The notes: a model not told the origin generated them from the letters alone. A DNA stretch of 64,000 bases from DZBG01 sp049241565 (GCA_049241565.1 JBMLQL010000025.1:1-64000), one strand, 5' to 3'; shown: positions 32,403 to 45,497, counted from the first letter of the stretch. Program-made: numbers and translations.

Positions 32403-33593
32403 ATGGCAAAGGAAAAATTTGACCGTAGTAAGCCGCACGTTAACATCGGAACTATTGGTCACGTAGATCACGGTAAAACAACTCTAACAGCAGCTATCAC
32501 AATGACGATGGCGAAAGTTTACGGTGGGACAGCAAAATCTTATGCTGACATCGACTCAGCTCCTGAAGAAAAAGCTCGTGGTATTACAATCAATACTGCA
32601 CACGTTGAGTATACGACAGCGAACCGTCACTACGCTCACGTAGATTGTCCGGGACATGCTGACTACGTTAAGAACATGATTACTGGTGCAGCTCAGATGG
32701 ATGGAGCTATTCTTGTTTGTTCAGCGGCTGATGGTCCTATGCCTCAGACACGTGAGCATATCCTTCTTGCTCGTCAGGTAGGGGTGCCAGCGATTGTTGT
32801 GTTCATGAATAAAGTTGATCAAGTTGATGATGCAGAACTTTTAGATCTTGTTGAAATGGAAATTAGAGAGCTTCTTTCTAAGTACCAATTCCCTGGAGAT
32901 GATATTCCTGTAGTTAAGGGATCTGCTCTTGCAGCGGTTGAGGGACGTAATCCTGAGATTGGTGAGAAAGCGATCGTTGAGCTTATGGCGAAAGTGGATG
33001 AATATATTCCAACGCCAGCTCGTGATATTGATAAGCCGTTCCTTATGCCTGTGGAAGACGTGTTCTCGATCTCTGGTCGTGGAACGGTTGTAACAGGTCG
33101 TATTGAGCGTGGGATTGTTAAGGTAGGGGAAGAGATCGATATTATCGGTATCAAGGCCGCTCAGAAGTCTACGGTAACTGGTGTAGAGATGTTCCGTAAG
33201 CTTCTTGACGAAGGTCGTGCGGGTGATAACGTGGGTCTTCTTCTTCGTGGAACGAAGAGAGAAGATGTAGAGCGTGGTCAGTGTATGATTAAGCCGGGAA
33301 CGGTTAAGCCACACGCTAAGTTCCGCGCTGAGGTTTATATTTTGACTAAAGAAGAGGGTGGACGTCACACTCCGATCTTCAAGGGTTACCGTCCTCAGTT
33401 TTACTTCCGTACAACGGATGTGACTGGTGCGATTACATTGAATGATGGAGTTGAGATGATTATGCCGGGTGACAACACTAGTTTTGGTGTTGAGCTGATT
33501 GCTCCAGTAGCTATGGAGAAAGGTCTTCGCTTCGCGATTCGTGAGGGTGGACGTACAATCGGTGCTGGTACAGTATCTGATATCGTTGAATAA
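32403..33593 (+). CDS. tuf: elongation factor Tu, copy 1
   Basis: EF-Tu delivers aminoacyl-tRNA to the ribosome. The 396-aa protein has G1 GHVDHGKTT, the switch I region with RGITINTAHVEY, G3 DCPGHADY, G4 MNKVD and G5 GSALAA. AAGGAG stands just upstream. It is cotranscribed with four tRNA genes and followed by a strong terminator. Its DNA equals the second copy (48483-49673) except for one silent base at position 32408 in codon 2 (GCA against GCT). Confidence 0.99.
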   Translation: MAKEKFDRSKPHVNIGTIGHVDHGKTTLTAAITMTMAKVYGGTAKSYADIDSAPEEKARGITINTAHVEYTTANRHYAHVDCPGHADYVKNMITGAAQMDGAILVCSAADGPMPQTREHILLARQVGVPAIVVFMNKVDQVDDAELLDLVEMEIRELLSKYQFPGDDIPVVKGSALAAVEGRNPEIGEKAIVELMAKVDEYIPTPARDIDKPFLMPVEDVFSISGRGTVVTGRIERGIVKVGEEIDIIGIKAAQKSTVTGVEMFRKLLDEGRAGDNVGLLLRGTKREDVERGQCMIKPGTVKPHAKFRAEVYILTKEEGGRHTPIFKGYRPQFYFRTTDVTGAITLNDGVEMIMPGDNTSFGVELIAPVAMEKGLRFAIREGGRTIGAGTVSDIVE

Positions 33594-33608
33594 TATTTAG
33601 ACGCAATT

Positions 33609-33650
33609 GGCCAAGTAGTTCCTTAAAAGAACTACTTGGCCTCTTTTTTT
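33609..33650 (+). terminator. intrinsic terminator after tuf copy 1
   Basis: A 13-bp stem (GGCCAAGTAGTTC paired with GAACTACTTGGCC) with a short loop is followed by T7 at 33644-33650. It is one of the strongest terminators in the window, only 12 nt before tRNA-Trp. Confidence 0.93.
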
Positions 33651-33661
33651 GTCCTAGGTCT

Positions 33662-33737
33662 GGGCGTATAGCTCCAACGGTAGAGCGGCTGATTCCAAAT
33701 CAGTAGGTTGGGGGTTCGAATCCCTCTGCGCCCGCCA
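33662..33737 (+). tRNA. tRNA-Trp (CCA)
   Basis: The acceptor is GGGCGTA/TGCGCCC, the anticodon loop TTCCAAA gives CCA, the T-loop is GTTCGAA, and the 3' CCA is encoded. The position between tuf and secE is common in bacteria. Only 12 nt separate it from the tuf terminator, so no separate promoter fits in the gap. Expression must come from read-through or from a promoter inside the end of tuf. Confidence 0.96.
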
Positions 33738-33767
33738 GACAAAATCAACAAAATCCAAATTTTTTTG

Positions 33768-33796
33768 TAGACAAAATTGGTGCCATTTCGGATAAA
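33768..33796 (+). promoter_or_regulatory. candidate promoter of secE-nusG
   Basis: TAGACA (33768-33773) and GATAAA (33791-33796) have a 17-bp spacer, between tRNA-Trp and secE. The TAGACA box is the same as in the tRNA-Asn promoter at 189-217. Confidence 0.55.
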
Positions 33797-33832
33797 TGGG
33801 GCTTTACGTCCCTATATATTAAGGAATTAAGC

Positions 33833-34222
33833 ATGTCTGTTGCTTCTCAGAACGATGGCAAGAAGTGGATTCAAACGTCAGTTGCGCTTGTGTGCATACT
33901 TCTTGGCTATGTATTAATTAGTTTTTTTGAAAAGCTTGGTGAGTGGTTCACTCTCGAAGCTCGTATTCCATACTTCTTCGCTATCACACAGGTTCTCTCT
34001 GTATTGATTGGTGTTGGTGTGTTCGGATATCTTTTTAAAAATCCAAAAACTTCACTCTTCTTACAAGAAGTTTACAGCGAAACAGTGAAAGTTGTTTGGC
34101 CTGATAAACAGCAAACTTGGCGTCACACTTTTGTGATTATGATTGCTGTCACTATCATGGGATTTGTTTTTGGTTTTTTTGATTTTGGCGCTAACTACCT
34201 TCTAGGTCTTGTTAATAAATAG
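33833..34222 (+). CDS. secE: protein translocase subunit SecE
   Basis: SecE stabilises SecY in the inner-membrane translocon. At 129 aa it is the long form with three membrane helices (about 14-32, 47-66, 97-120), like the enterobacterial protein and unlike the single-helix short form. The conserved amphipathic stretch EVYSETVKVVWPDKQQTWRH precedes the last helix. A TAAGGA site lies upstream. nusG follows after 10 nt. Confidence 0.95.
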   Translation: MSVASQNDGKKWIQTSVALVCILLGYVLISFFEKLGEWFTLEARIPYFFAITQVLSVLIGVGVFGYLFKNPKTSLFLQEVYSETVKVVWPDKQQTWRHTFVIMIAVTIMGFVFGFFDFGANYLLGLVNK

Positions 34223-34232
34223 GAACGTTTTA

Positions 34233-34814
34233 ATGAATGAAACAAATGAAACAGAAGAAAGAGTATTGGCGTTAGGTGATACACCTGATTTCCAGTGGTA
34301 CATTGTTCACGTCCTCAGTGGATTTGAGAACCGTGTTGCAAAAACTCTTAAAGAAAGAATCGTTAACCATAACATGACTGAGTATTTCTCAGATATTCTT
34401 GTTCCAGAAGAAAGTGTCGTGGCTAACGTAAATGGTAAGAAAAGAACAATGAAGAAGAAATTCTTCCCAGGTTACGTTCTTATTAAAATGATCATGTCTG
34501 AAAAGACATGGCACTTAGTGAAAGATACAGACAAGATCACAGGCTTCATTGGCGGTACTAAAGACAAGCCAATGCCTATTACTGAGGCTGAGGCTGCGGC
34601 CATGACTCAAAGTATGCAGGATGGCTTTAAAAAGCCCCGTAGCGTTGCGAATTTTTCTGAAGGTGATCAAGTTAAAGTTATCGAAGGGCCATTTGCCTCT
34701 TTCGTGGGAACTGTGGAAACAATTTCTGAGAAAGGTAAGGTTAAGGTTCAGGTTTCGATTTTTGGTCGTCCAACACCAGTAGAACTAGAATTTTCTCAAG
34801 TCGAGAAAGTTTAA
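34233..34814 (+). CDS. nusG: transcription termination/antitermination protein NusG
   Basis: NusG binds RNA polymerase and links it to Rho and the ribosome. The 193 residues show the NGN domain (WYIVHVLSGFENRVAKTL, FFPGYVLIKM, GFIGGTKDKPMPI) and a C-terminal KOW domain (GDQVKVIEGPFASFVGTVE). ATG at 34233 with an AGGA site is chosen over an in-frame ATG-like start at 34209 inside the end of secE. Confidence 0.97.
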   Translation: MNETNETEERVLALGDTPDFQWYIVHVLSGFENRVAKTLKERIVNHNMTEYFSDILVPEESVVANVNGKKRTMKKKFFPGYVLIKMIMSEKTWHLVKDTDKITGFIGGTKDKPMPITEAEAAAMTQSMQDGFKKPRSVANFSEGDQVKVIEGPFASFVGTVETISEKGKVKVQVSIFGRPTPVELEFSQVEKV

Positions 34815-34823
34815 TATTAACTA

Positions 34824-34854
34824 GCGGGAGACGTAAGTCGTTAGCACCGAGGAG
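34824..34854 (+). promoter_or_regulatory. leader hairpin before rplK (probable L1-type site)
   Basis: The leader has the pattern CGGGAGA, then GAC-GTAA-GTC (a GNRA-type tetraloop), then GCACCG, so that CGG/CCG close an outer stem and GAC/GTC an inner one. The end merges with the ribosome binding site (GAGGAG). The same layout recurs before rplA. L1-binding mRNA motifs are widespread in bacteria ahead of rplK or rplA, and this is inferred to be one. Confidence 0.6.
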
Positions 34855-34859
34855 TATTT

Positions 34860-35300
34860 ATGGCAAAAAAAGTTACAGGCTTTATTAAGCTGCAAATTGC
34901 TGGAGGAAAAGCAAACCCATCTCCACCAATTGGACCTGCACTAGGTCAACGTGGTGTAAACATCATGGAATTCTGTAAGGCATTCAATGCTCGTACACAG
35001 AAAGACATGGGAGTTACACTTCCTACAATCATTACTGTTTATTCTGACAGAACGTTCACGTTCGTAACGAAGACACCTCCAGCTACTTATTTACTTAAAG
35101 ATAAGTTAAAGCTTCAGTCTGGTTCTAAAAAACCAGGACACGAAGTTGCAGGATCGGTTGCTGAGAAAGTTGTTACAGAAGTAGCAAAAGCGAAAGAACC
35201 AGATCTTACAGCGGCGAGTTTAGAAGCGGCGAAAAGAACTATTGAAGGATCAGTTCGTTCAATGGGTCTTAAGCTAGATTATAAAGAGTACACTAAGTAA
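34860..35300 (+). CDS. rplK: 50S ribosomal protein L11
   Basis: L11 forms part of the GTPase-associated centre. The 146-aa protein has the N-terminal KLQIAGGKANPSPPIGPALG and GVNIMEFCKAFNART motif, and the C-terminal rRNA-binding domain (GSVRSMGLKLD). Its leader carries the hairpin motif shared with rplA. Confidence 0.98.
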   Translation: MAKKVTGFIKLQIAGGKANPSPPIGPALGQRGVNIMEFCKAFNARTQKDMGVTLPTIITVYSDRTFTFVTKTPPATYLLKDKLKLQSGSKKPGHEVAGSVAEKVVTEVAKAKEPDLTAASLEAAKRTIEGSVRSMGLKLDYKEYTK

Positions 35301-35308
35301 AACTTAAT

Positions 35309-35341
35309 CGGGAGATCCGAAAGGGTCGTTTGCACCGGAGG
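35309..35341 (+). promoter_or_regulatory. leader hairpin before rplA (second copy)
   Basis: The pattern is CGGGAGA, then GATCC-GAAA-GGGTC (GNRA tetraloop, 5-bp stem), then GCACCG and GGAGG. The same outer closing pairs and GNRA loop occur before rplK, but the inner stem bases differ in a compensatory way. This argues for selection on structure and probably for L1 autoregulation. Confidence 0.65.
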
Positions 35342-35349
35342 AATAGAAA

Positions 35350-36054
35350 ATGAAAAAGATTTCCCCTAAGTATACAGCTGCTGTAAAGAAAGTTGAAAAA
35401 ACTAAGCTTTACCCAGTGGCTGATGCAATCAAATTGGTAAAAGAAGTAGCCTTCGCAAAATTCGATGAAACAATCGATCTTGCTTTCCGTCTTGGTATTG
35501 ACCCTCGTCACGCTGACCAAATGGTTCGTGGAGCGATCGTTATGCCAGCTGGTACTGGTAAGAAAACAACAATCGTTGTTATCGCTGGTGGCGAGAAAAT
35601 CACTGAAGCTGAAAAAGCTGGTGCTGACTTTGCTGGTGGTGAAGACATCATCAACAAAATCGCTGGTGGATGGATGGATTTCGATCGAGTGATCGCTACT
35701 CCAGATATGATGGGTAAAATTGGTAAGATCGCACGTGTTCTAGGACCTCGCGGTTTAATGCCAAACCCTAAGCTTGGTACAGTAACAACTGATATCGCGA
35801 AAGCGGTTGCTGAGCAAAAAGCCGGTAAAGTTGAATACCGTGCTGATAAAAACGGTATCGTTCACGTACCTATTGGTAAAAAGTCATTCACTGAAGAGCA
35901 GCTTACAGCTAACTTCAAGGCTGTGACTGGAGCTATCCTACGTGCGAAGCCTTCATCTGCTAAAGGTACATATGTTAAGTCACTTGTTATGAGTGCAACT
36001 ATGTCTCCAGGCGTGAAGCTTGATACTGTTGATGCTTCTAATTTGTCTGTTTAG
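35350..36054 (+). CDS. rplA: 50S ribosomal protein L1
   Basis: L1 binds the mobile L1 stalk of 23S rRNA and represses its own operon. The 234-aa protein shows RHADQMVRGAIVMPAGTGKK, GPRGLMPNPKLGTVT and a C-terminal KGTYVKSLVMSATMSPG. The gene begins with ATG after GGAGGAATAGAAA. It is followed by the L10-type leader. Confidence 0.98.
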   Translation: MKKISPKYTAAVKKVEKTKLYPVADAIKLVKEVAFAKFDETIDLAFRLGIDPRHADQMVRGAIVMPAGTGKKTTIVVIAGGEKITEAEKAGADFAGGEDIINKIAGGWMDFDRVIATPDMMGKIGKIARVLGPRGLMPNPKLGTVTTDIAKAVAEQKAGKVEYRADKNGIVHVPIGKKSFTEEQLTANFKAVTGAILRAKPSSAKGTYVKSLVMSATMSPGVKLDTVDASNLSV

Positions 36055-36149
36055 TTTTTAGTTTAGTTGTTGGGGTTGAAGAAAACCGGTCTCTTCACAT
36101 TGAAGTGTAAAGCCTGTCGAAACTCCCCTCCAATATTTTATAGGAGGTT
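36055..36149 (+). promoter_or_regulatory. L10-type leader before rplJ
   Basis: The 95-nt gap between rplA and rplJ can form long-range pairing of GGGG (about 36072-36076) with the CCCC of AACTCCCC just before the GGAGG site. In between are AAGAAAACCGGTCTC and GAAGTGT segments with kink-turn-like unpaired purines. This placement and shape match the L10(L12)4 autoregulatory leader of rplJL operons. I judge it by position and pairing only. Confidence 0.55.
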
Positions 36150-36155
36150 TTGATT

Positions 36156-36656
36156 ATGATGACTCGTACTGAAAAAGATGCAGTAGTCTCAGCAATTAGA
36201 GCGCAAATTGAGAAATCACAAGCTGTTTTCTTAACTAACCTAGTAGGTATCCCGTCTCCAGACGCCGTTCGTATCCGTAAAGGTGTACGTGCTGCTAATG
36301 GTTTCGTAGCTATCACGAGAAACACATTGTTTGCTCGTGCTGCAATAGGAACTTACGCGGAAGAATTGCTCGCTAATCTGAAGGGATCTAATGCCGTAGC
36401 ATTTGCATATGAAGATGCAGCTGCTGTCGCTAAAATCATTAATGATGCTAGCGGAGAATTTGCTGACATTATCACTGTTAAAGGTGGGATGTTAGGAACA
36501 CAAAAGCTAAGTAAAGCTGAAGTTGTGGCCCTTGCTAAGTTGCCTTCACGCAACGAAATGCTTGGAACACTACTTGCTACTTTCAATGCTCCAGTGTCGG
36601 CTTTTGCCCGTGTACTATTTGCTATACAAGAACAAAAAGAAAAAGGCGCTGCTTAA
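36156..36656 (+). CDS. rplJ: 50S ribosomal protein L10
   Basis: L10 anchors the L7/L12 stalk. The 166-aa protein has the N-terminal rRNA-binding region (FLTNLVGIPSPDAVRIRKGV, then TLFARAAIGT) and the C-terminal helix that binds L12 dimers (ARVLFAIQEQKEKG). I prefer ATG at 36156, which lies 8 nt after GGAGG. ATG at 36159 is next to it. Confidence 0.97.
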   Translation: MMTRTEKDAVVSAIRAQIEKSQAVFLTNLVGIPSPDAVRIRKGVRAANGFVAITRNTLFARAAIGTYAEELLANLKGSNAVAFAYEDAAAVAKIINDASGEFADIITVKGGMLGTQKLSKAEVVALAKLPSRNEMLGTLLATFNAPVSAFARVLFAIQEQKEKGAA

Positions 36657-36694
36657 GCGTAATTTTGAACTATTAAAAATTTAAGGAGATCTAT

Positions 36695-37063
36695 ATGTCT
36701 ATTACAAATGAACAACTAATTGAACACGTATCTAAAATGTCAGTTCTTGACCTTGCTAACCTAGTTAAAGAACTTGAAACGAAATTTGGTGTATCAGCGG
36801 CTCCTGTAGCTGTTGCTGGTGCTGCTGCTGCTGGTCCTGCTGCTGAAGCTCAAACTGAGTTCACAGTAGTTCTTGCTGACAAAGGTGCAACACCTATTAA
36901 CGTTATTAAAGAAGTACGTGCTATCACTGGTCTTGGTCTTAAAGAAGCTAAAGACCTTGTTGAAGGTGCTCCAAAAACTGTTAAGGAAGGTATCTCTAAA
37001 GATGAAGCTGCTGACCTTAAGAAGAAACTTGAAGCAGCTGGTGCTAAAGTCGAAGTTAAATAA
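36695..37063 (+). CDS. rplL: 50S ribosomal protein L7/L12
   Basis: This stalk protein recruits translation factors. The 122-aa protein has an N-terminal dimer region, an Ala/Gly/Pro hinge (about 38-55) and a C-terminal domain (KATPINVIKEVRAITGLGLK type, here beginning KGATPINV). AAGGAG precedes the ATG. Ala is coded mostly GCT, showing the biased codon use of highly expressed genes. Confidence 0.98.
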   Translation: MSITNEQLIEHVSKMSVLDLANLVKELETKFGVSAAPVAVAGAAAAGPAAEAQTEFTVVLADKGATPINVIKEVRAITGLGLKEAKDLVEGAPKTVKEGISKDEAADLKKKLEAAGAKVEVK

Positions 37064-37096
37064 TTTTGACCTAGATATTTTTCGGGGAATTTCTCA

Positions 37097-37128
37097 TGGA
37101 AGCGTGTGTAAACATGCTTCCATTTTTT
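37097..37128 (+). terminator. terminator/attenuator between rplL and rpoB
   Basis: An 11-bp stem (TGGAAGCGTGT with ACATGCTTCCA, one G-U pair) carries a GTAA tetraloop and is followed by T6. It lies in the rplL-rpoB gap. In E. coli a partial terminator in the same place lowers rpoBC expression relative to ribosomal proteins, and the same role is likely here. Confidence 0.9.
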
Positions 37129-37170
37129 GCGTTTAGATAAAAAGCCTTCAAATACTGAGGAGTCATTAAG

Positions 37171-40100
37171 ATGACAAAAACATTCCACCCCAACTCATGG
37201 ACACGTAGAAGTTTCTCTAAAAACGACTATGTGATGGATCCACCGAGTCTGATGAAACTACAGATCAGCTCGTATGAGGATTTCTTACAAAAAGATATCC
37301 CGCCGGCAAAACGTGAAGACAAAGGTCTTCAAAATGTTTTCAAGGGTATTTTCCCAATTTTTGACTTCAACAAGACAGTGTCTCTTGAGTTCGTGAGCTA
37401 CACACTTGAAGAGCCAAAATATACTGTGCCTGAATGTAAGGCCCGTGGTCTTTCTTACGAATCACCACTTAAAGTAACTGTTCGTCTTATTTTCTACGAT
37501 ATGACATCTGAGAAAGAAGATGGGCAAAAAACAATCTCATCAATCAAAGAACAAGAAGTTTACCTTGGGAATATTCCACTTATGGCCCCAACAGGGTCAT
37601 TCGTGTTTAACGGTACTGAGCGCGTAATCGTTTCTCAGCTTCACCGTTCTCCAGGGATTATTTTTGAGCACGATTCAGGTAAAAAGCACTCTTCTGGAAA
37701 GCTTCTTTATTCTGCTCGTATCATTCCTCACCGTGGTTCATGGCTTGATTTTGAATTCGACCATAAAAACATTCTTTACGCTCGTATCGATCGTAAACGT
37801 AAGTTCCACGCTACAGTTATTCTTAAAGCAATGGGATATTCAGTTTCTGACCTTCTCAAAGCTTTCTACCCACTTGAAAAAATCAATCTTTCTGAGAAAG
37901 GTTATTCTCGTGAGCTAGATTACGATCTACTTACAGGTTCACGTGTTGAAGAGGATATCGTTCATCCAAAAACTGGCGAAGCGATTATCAAAAAAGGGAA
38001 AAAGATCACTAAAGCTGCTGTAAAGAAGCTTCAGGAATCAAACCTTAAGTCTCTTCCAATGAAACTTGAAGAAGTAATTGGGAAAGTAATTGCTGACGAT
38101 ATCTATGATGAATCAACAGGTGAAGTTGTTGCTTCAGCAAACGAAGCTCTTACTGAATCTAAGATTTTTGAACTTATTAAAGCTGGTCACAAATCGGTAG
38201 AGTGTATCTATATCGATAACGTGAACTACTCTGATCAGATCAGAAATACACTTTATCTTGATAAGACAAATTCATCTGATGAAGCTCTTGTGAAAATTTT
38301 CGAAAGACTTCGCCCAGGTGAACCACCGACAGCTGAAGCTGCGGATAACCTATTTAAAGGTTTATTCTTCAATGCTGTAAAATACGATTTATCTCGTGTT
38401 GGACGTATGAAGATTAACTATAAATTCGGATTAAACGTTCCTGTTGAGAACACTGTTCTCACTAAGGAAGATATCCTTATGACTGTTAAGTATCTTGTTG
38501 ATCTTAACAACGGTAAAGGTCAAGTTGATGATATTGACCACCTTGGTAACCGTCGTGTACGCGCCGTAGGTGAGCTTCTTGAAAATCAATTCCGTGTTGG
38601 TCTAGTAAGAATGGAAAGAGCTGTTAAAGAAAGAATGGCCATCCAGGAACTAGATACAATGATGCCTCATGATCTCGTAAATCAAAAACCAGTTGCTGCT
38701 GCAGTTAAAGAATTCTTTGGCTCATCTCAATTGTCTCAGTTTATGGATCAAACAAACCCACTATCTGAAGTCACTCACAAGCGTCGTCTTTCGGCCCTTG
38801 GACCAGGTGGTTTAACTCGTGAGAGAGCAGGGTTTGAAGTACGTGACGTTCACGCGACTCACTACGGACGTATGTGTCCGATTGAGACGCCGGAAGGACC
38901 AAACATTGGTCTAATTACGTCACTTGCAACTTACGCAAAAGTTTCTGAGTACGGATTTATTGAAACTCCTTATAGAGTTGTAAATGAAGATCGTTCTCTA
39001 GTTAAAAATGTGAAGTACTTCTCATCTTTCGAAGAAGAAGGAAAAATTATCGCTCAAGCTGATAACAGCTCAGTGAAAAATGGAAAAATTGACGGACATT
39101 TAGTTCCGGCACGTAAGCAAGGTGAACTTGCTCTCGTTGATGCAACTGAAGTTGATCTTATGGACGTTTCACCGTCTCAGATGATCTCGATTGCAACATC
39201 ACTTATTCCATTCCTTGAGCATGATGATGCTAACCGTGCCCTAATGGGATCAAACATGATGAGACAGGCCGTGCCTGTTATCAGAACTGATGCTCCTCTT
39301 GTAGGTACTGGTGTTGAAGCGAAAGTTGCTCACGATTCAGGAGCTATTCTTTTTGCTGAGTACGACGGAAAAGTAATCTTTGTTGATTCTAACCGTATCG
39401 TTATTCAGAGAGATAACTTCAAAGAAGATCAATCAGGTGTAGATATCTATAAACTGATCAAGTATCAGCGTTCTAACCAGAATACATCAATCAACCAACG
39501 CGCTCTTGTTAAAGAAGGCGATATCGTTAAGGTTGGAGATGTTATTGCTGATGGCCCGGGTACTCAGTTTGGTGACCTTGCCCTTGGACAAAACGTTCTT
39601 GTAGCGTTCATGCCATGGGGTGGATACAACTACGAAGATTCAATTCTTATCTCTGAGATGATGCTTGCTCGTGACGTGTTCACGACAGTTCACATCGAGT
39701 CATACGAAGTTGAAGCTCGTGATACTAAACTTGGTAAAGAAGAAATCACTCGCGATATTCCAAACGTATCAGAAGAAGCTCTTAAAGATCTTGATGATGC
39801 TGGTGTTATTCGTGTTGGTGCGATCATTAAACCAGGGGATATCCTTGTTGGTAAGATCACTCCAAAAGGTGAAACTCAACTTTCTCCAGAAGAAAAACTT
39901 CTTAAGGCTATCTTCGGTGATAAGGCCGGAGATGTTAAAGATACTTCACTTCGCGTTCCTTCATCGGTTCGTGGAACAGTTATCGACGCTCACGTGTTTA
40001 CACGTGAAGGTGTTGAGCTAGATACTCGCTCAAAAGCAATTATCGAGCGCGAAACATCTCTTGTTCGTCGTGATGAAGCTATCGAGATTAAAGCTATTCA

Positions 40101-41292
40101 ACGTTCAGCAATTAAGAAAATTGCTGAGATGCTTGGTGGTGCAGTAACTGAAGATAAACTCGTTTCTGAAGATGGTTCATCTGAACTTCTTAAGAAAGGA
40201 TCTAAAATTACTGAAGAAGTTCTTTACTCAATTCCTTTCGAACTTATTGGATACCTTCCACTTAAGGCCGATATGGAAGAAAAATTATCTGAATACTTTG
40301 CTGATATTCGTAACCGTATTAATCGTGTTCGTTCAAAAGCAAACGAAGAGATTGCAAAACTTCACAAAGGTGATGAGCTTCCTCCTGGTGTTATCAAGAA
40401 AGTGGTTGTTTACATCGCCATTAAGCGTAAGCTTCAGGCCGGTGATAAAATGGCCGGACGTCACGGTAACAAAGGGGTTATCTCTCGTGTTCTTCCAATG
40501 GAAGACATGCCATTCATGGCCGATGGTCAGCCAGTAGAAATCGTACTTAACCCACTAGGGGTTCCGTCACGTATGAATATTGGTCAGCTTTTCGAGCTTC
40601 ACTTAGGATGGGCAGGTCGTGGTCTTGGTGAAAAAATCAAGTTCATGATGGAAGAGCAGTATGAGATTCACAGAATTAAAGATCTCATCTCAAAAATTTA
40701 CAAAACTCCAGAAACTGATGCTTGGTTAAAGAAAGCTTCAGACGCTCAAGTAAAAGAGCTTGCTGAAAAACTTCAATCAGGTGTGCGTTTCTCTTCTCCA
40801 GCGTTCGACGGAGCAACTGAAGAAGATATTGAAGAAATGTTTGAACTTGCTGATCTAGATAGATCAGGAAAAGTAACACTTTTCGACGGTATTACAGGGG
40901 ATGCTTTCTCAGAAGAAGTAACTGTTGGTTCAATGTATATGTTGAAACTTCACCACTTAGTAGATGAGAAGATCCACGCTCGTTCAACTGGACCTTACTC
41001 TCTCGTAACTCAGCAGCCGCTTGGTGGTAAAGCTCAGTTCGGAGGTCAGCGTCTAGGGGAAATGGAAGTTTGGGCACTTGAGGCCTACGGAGCAGCTTAT
41101 ACTCTTCAAGAGTTCCTAACTGTGAAGTCGGATGATGTTGTTGGGCGTACAAGAATGTATGAATCGATTGTTAAAGGTGAGCAGGTTCTTGAACCAGGTC
41201 TACCTGAATCATTTAACGTTCTTATTCGCGAGCTTCAGGCACTTTCACTTGATGTGAAGCTTGAAGAACCAAACGTAGAACCTAGTCTTTAA
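37171..41292 (+). CDS. rpoB: DNA-directed RNA polymerase subunit beta
   Basis: The 1373-aa beta subunit has the rifampicin-pocket segment SSQLSQFMDQTNPLSEVTHK and RRLSALGPGGL (with the Gln, Asp, His and Ser that are usual in rifampicin-sensitive enzymes). It also has PIETPEGPNIGLI, GYNYEDSILI, GDKMAGRHGNKGVIS and the C-terminal GGKAQFGGQRLGEMEVWALE clamp region. The length is close to proteobacterial beta. It is followed by rpoC after 24 nt. Confidence 0.99.
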   Translation: MTKTFHPNSWTRRSFSKNDYVMDPPSLMKLQISSYEDFLQKDIPPAKREDKGLQNVFKGIFPIFDFNKTVSLEFVSYTLEEPKYTVPECKARGLSYESPLKVTVRLIFYDMTSEKEDGQKTISSIKEQEVYLGNIPLMAPTGSFVFNGTERVIVSQLHRSPGIIFEHDSGKKHSSGKLLYSARIIPHRGSWLDFEFDHKNILYARIDRKRKFHATVILKAMGYSVSDLLKAFYPLEKINLSEKGYSRELDYDLLTGSRVEEDIVHPKTGEAIIKKGKKITKAAVKKLQESNLKSLPMKLEEVIGKVIADDIYDESTGEVVASANEALTESKIFELIKAGHKSVECIYIDNVNYSDQIRNTLYLDKTNSSDEALVKIFERLRPGEPPTAEAADNLFKGLFFNAVKYDLSRVGRMKINYKFGLNVPVENTVLTKEDILMTVKYLVDLNNGKGQVDDIDHLGNRRVRAVGELLENQFRVGLVRMERAVKERMAIQELDTMMPHDLVNQKPVAAAVKEFFGSSQLSQFMDQTNPLSEVTHKRRLSALGPGGLTRERAGFEVRDVHATHYGRMCPIETPEGPNIGLITSLATYAKVSEYGFIETPYRVVNEDRSLVKNVKYFSSFEEEGKIIAQADNSSVKNGKIDGHLVPARKQGELALVDATEVDLMDVSPSQMISIATSLIPFLEHDDANRALMGSNMMRQAVPVIRTDAPLVGTGVEAKVAHDSGAILFAEYDGKVIFVDSNRIVIQRDNFKEDQSGVDIYKLIKYQRSNQNTSINQRALVKEGDIVKVGDVIADGPGTQFGDLALGQNVLVAFMPWGGYNYEDSILISEMMLARDVFTTVHIESYEVEARDTKLGKEEITRDIPNVSEEALKDLDDAGVIRVGAIIKPGDILVGKITPKGETQLSPEEKLLKAIFGDKAGDVKDTSLRVPSSVRGTVIDAHVFTREGVELDTRSKAIIERETSLVRRDEAIEIKAIQRSAIKKIAEMLGGAVTEDKLVSEDGSSELLKKGSKITEEVLYSIPFELIGYLPLKADMEEKLSEYFADIRNRINRVRSKANEEIAKLHKGDELPPGVIKKVVVYIAIKRKLQAGDKMAGRHGNKGVISRVLPMEDMPFMADGQPVEIVLNPLGVPSRMNIGQLFELHLGWAGRGLGEKIKFMMEEQYEIHRIKDLISKIYKTPETDAWLKKASDAQVKELAEKLQSGVRFSSPAFDGATEEDIEEMFELADLDRSGKVTLFDGITGDAFSEEVTVGSMYMLKLHHLVDEKIHARSTGPYSLVTQQPLGGKAQFGGQRLGEMEVWALEAYGAAYTLQEFLTVKSDDVVGRTRMYESIVKGEQVLEPGLPESFNVLIRELQALSLDVKLEEPNVEPSL

Positions 41293-41316
41293 TTTTAAAA
41301 TAGGGAGCTTTGCTCG

Positions 41317-45435
<4,119 letters not shown>

Positions 45436-45449
45436 TAATTTTTGACTTG

Positions 45450-45497
45450 CTTTAGCTGGGGCCATTTGTTACAAGGCTCCAGCTAAAGTAAATTTTT
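45450..45497 (+). terminator. terminator/attenuator between rpoC and rpsL
   Basis: A long stem (CTTTAGCTGG and CCAGCTAAAG, with an inner GCC/GGC) and an 11-nt loop is followed by TAAATTTTT. The gap then holds a good AAGGAG site for rpsL but no clear promoter, so it is more likely a partial terminator at the junction of the rpoBC and str operons. Confidence 0.8.

Noticed and set aside
32841..33368. A 175-codon minus-strand frame inside tuf copy 1, repeated inside tuf copy 2
   Set aside because: It exists because tuf codon choice leaves the opposite strand open. It lacks a start site with a ribosome binding site, and it is duplicated only because tuf is.
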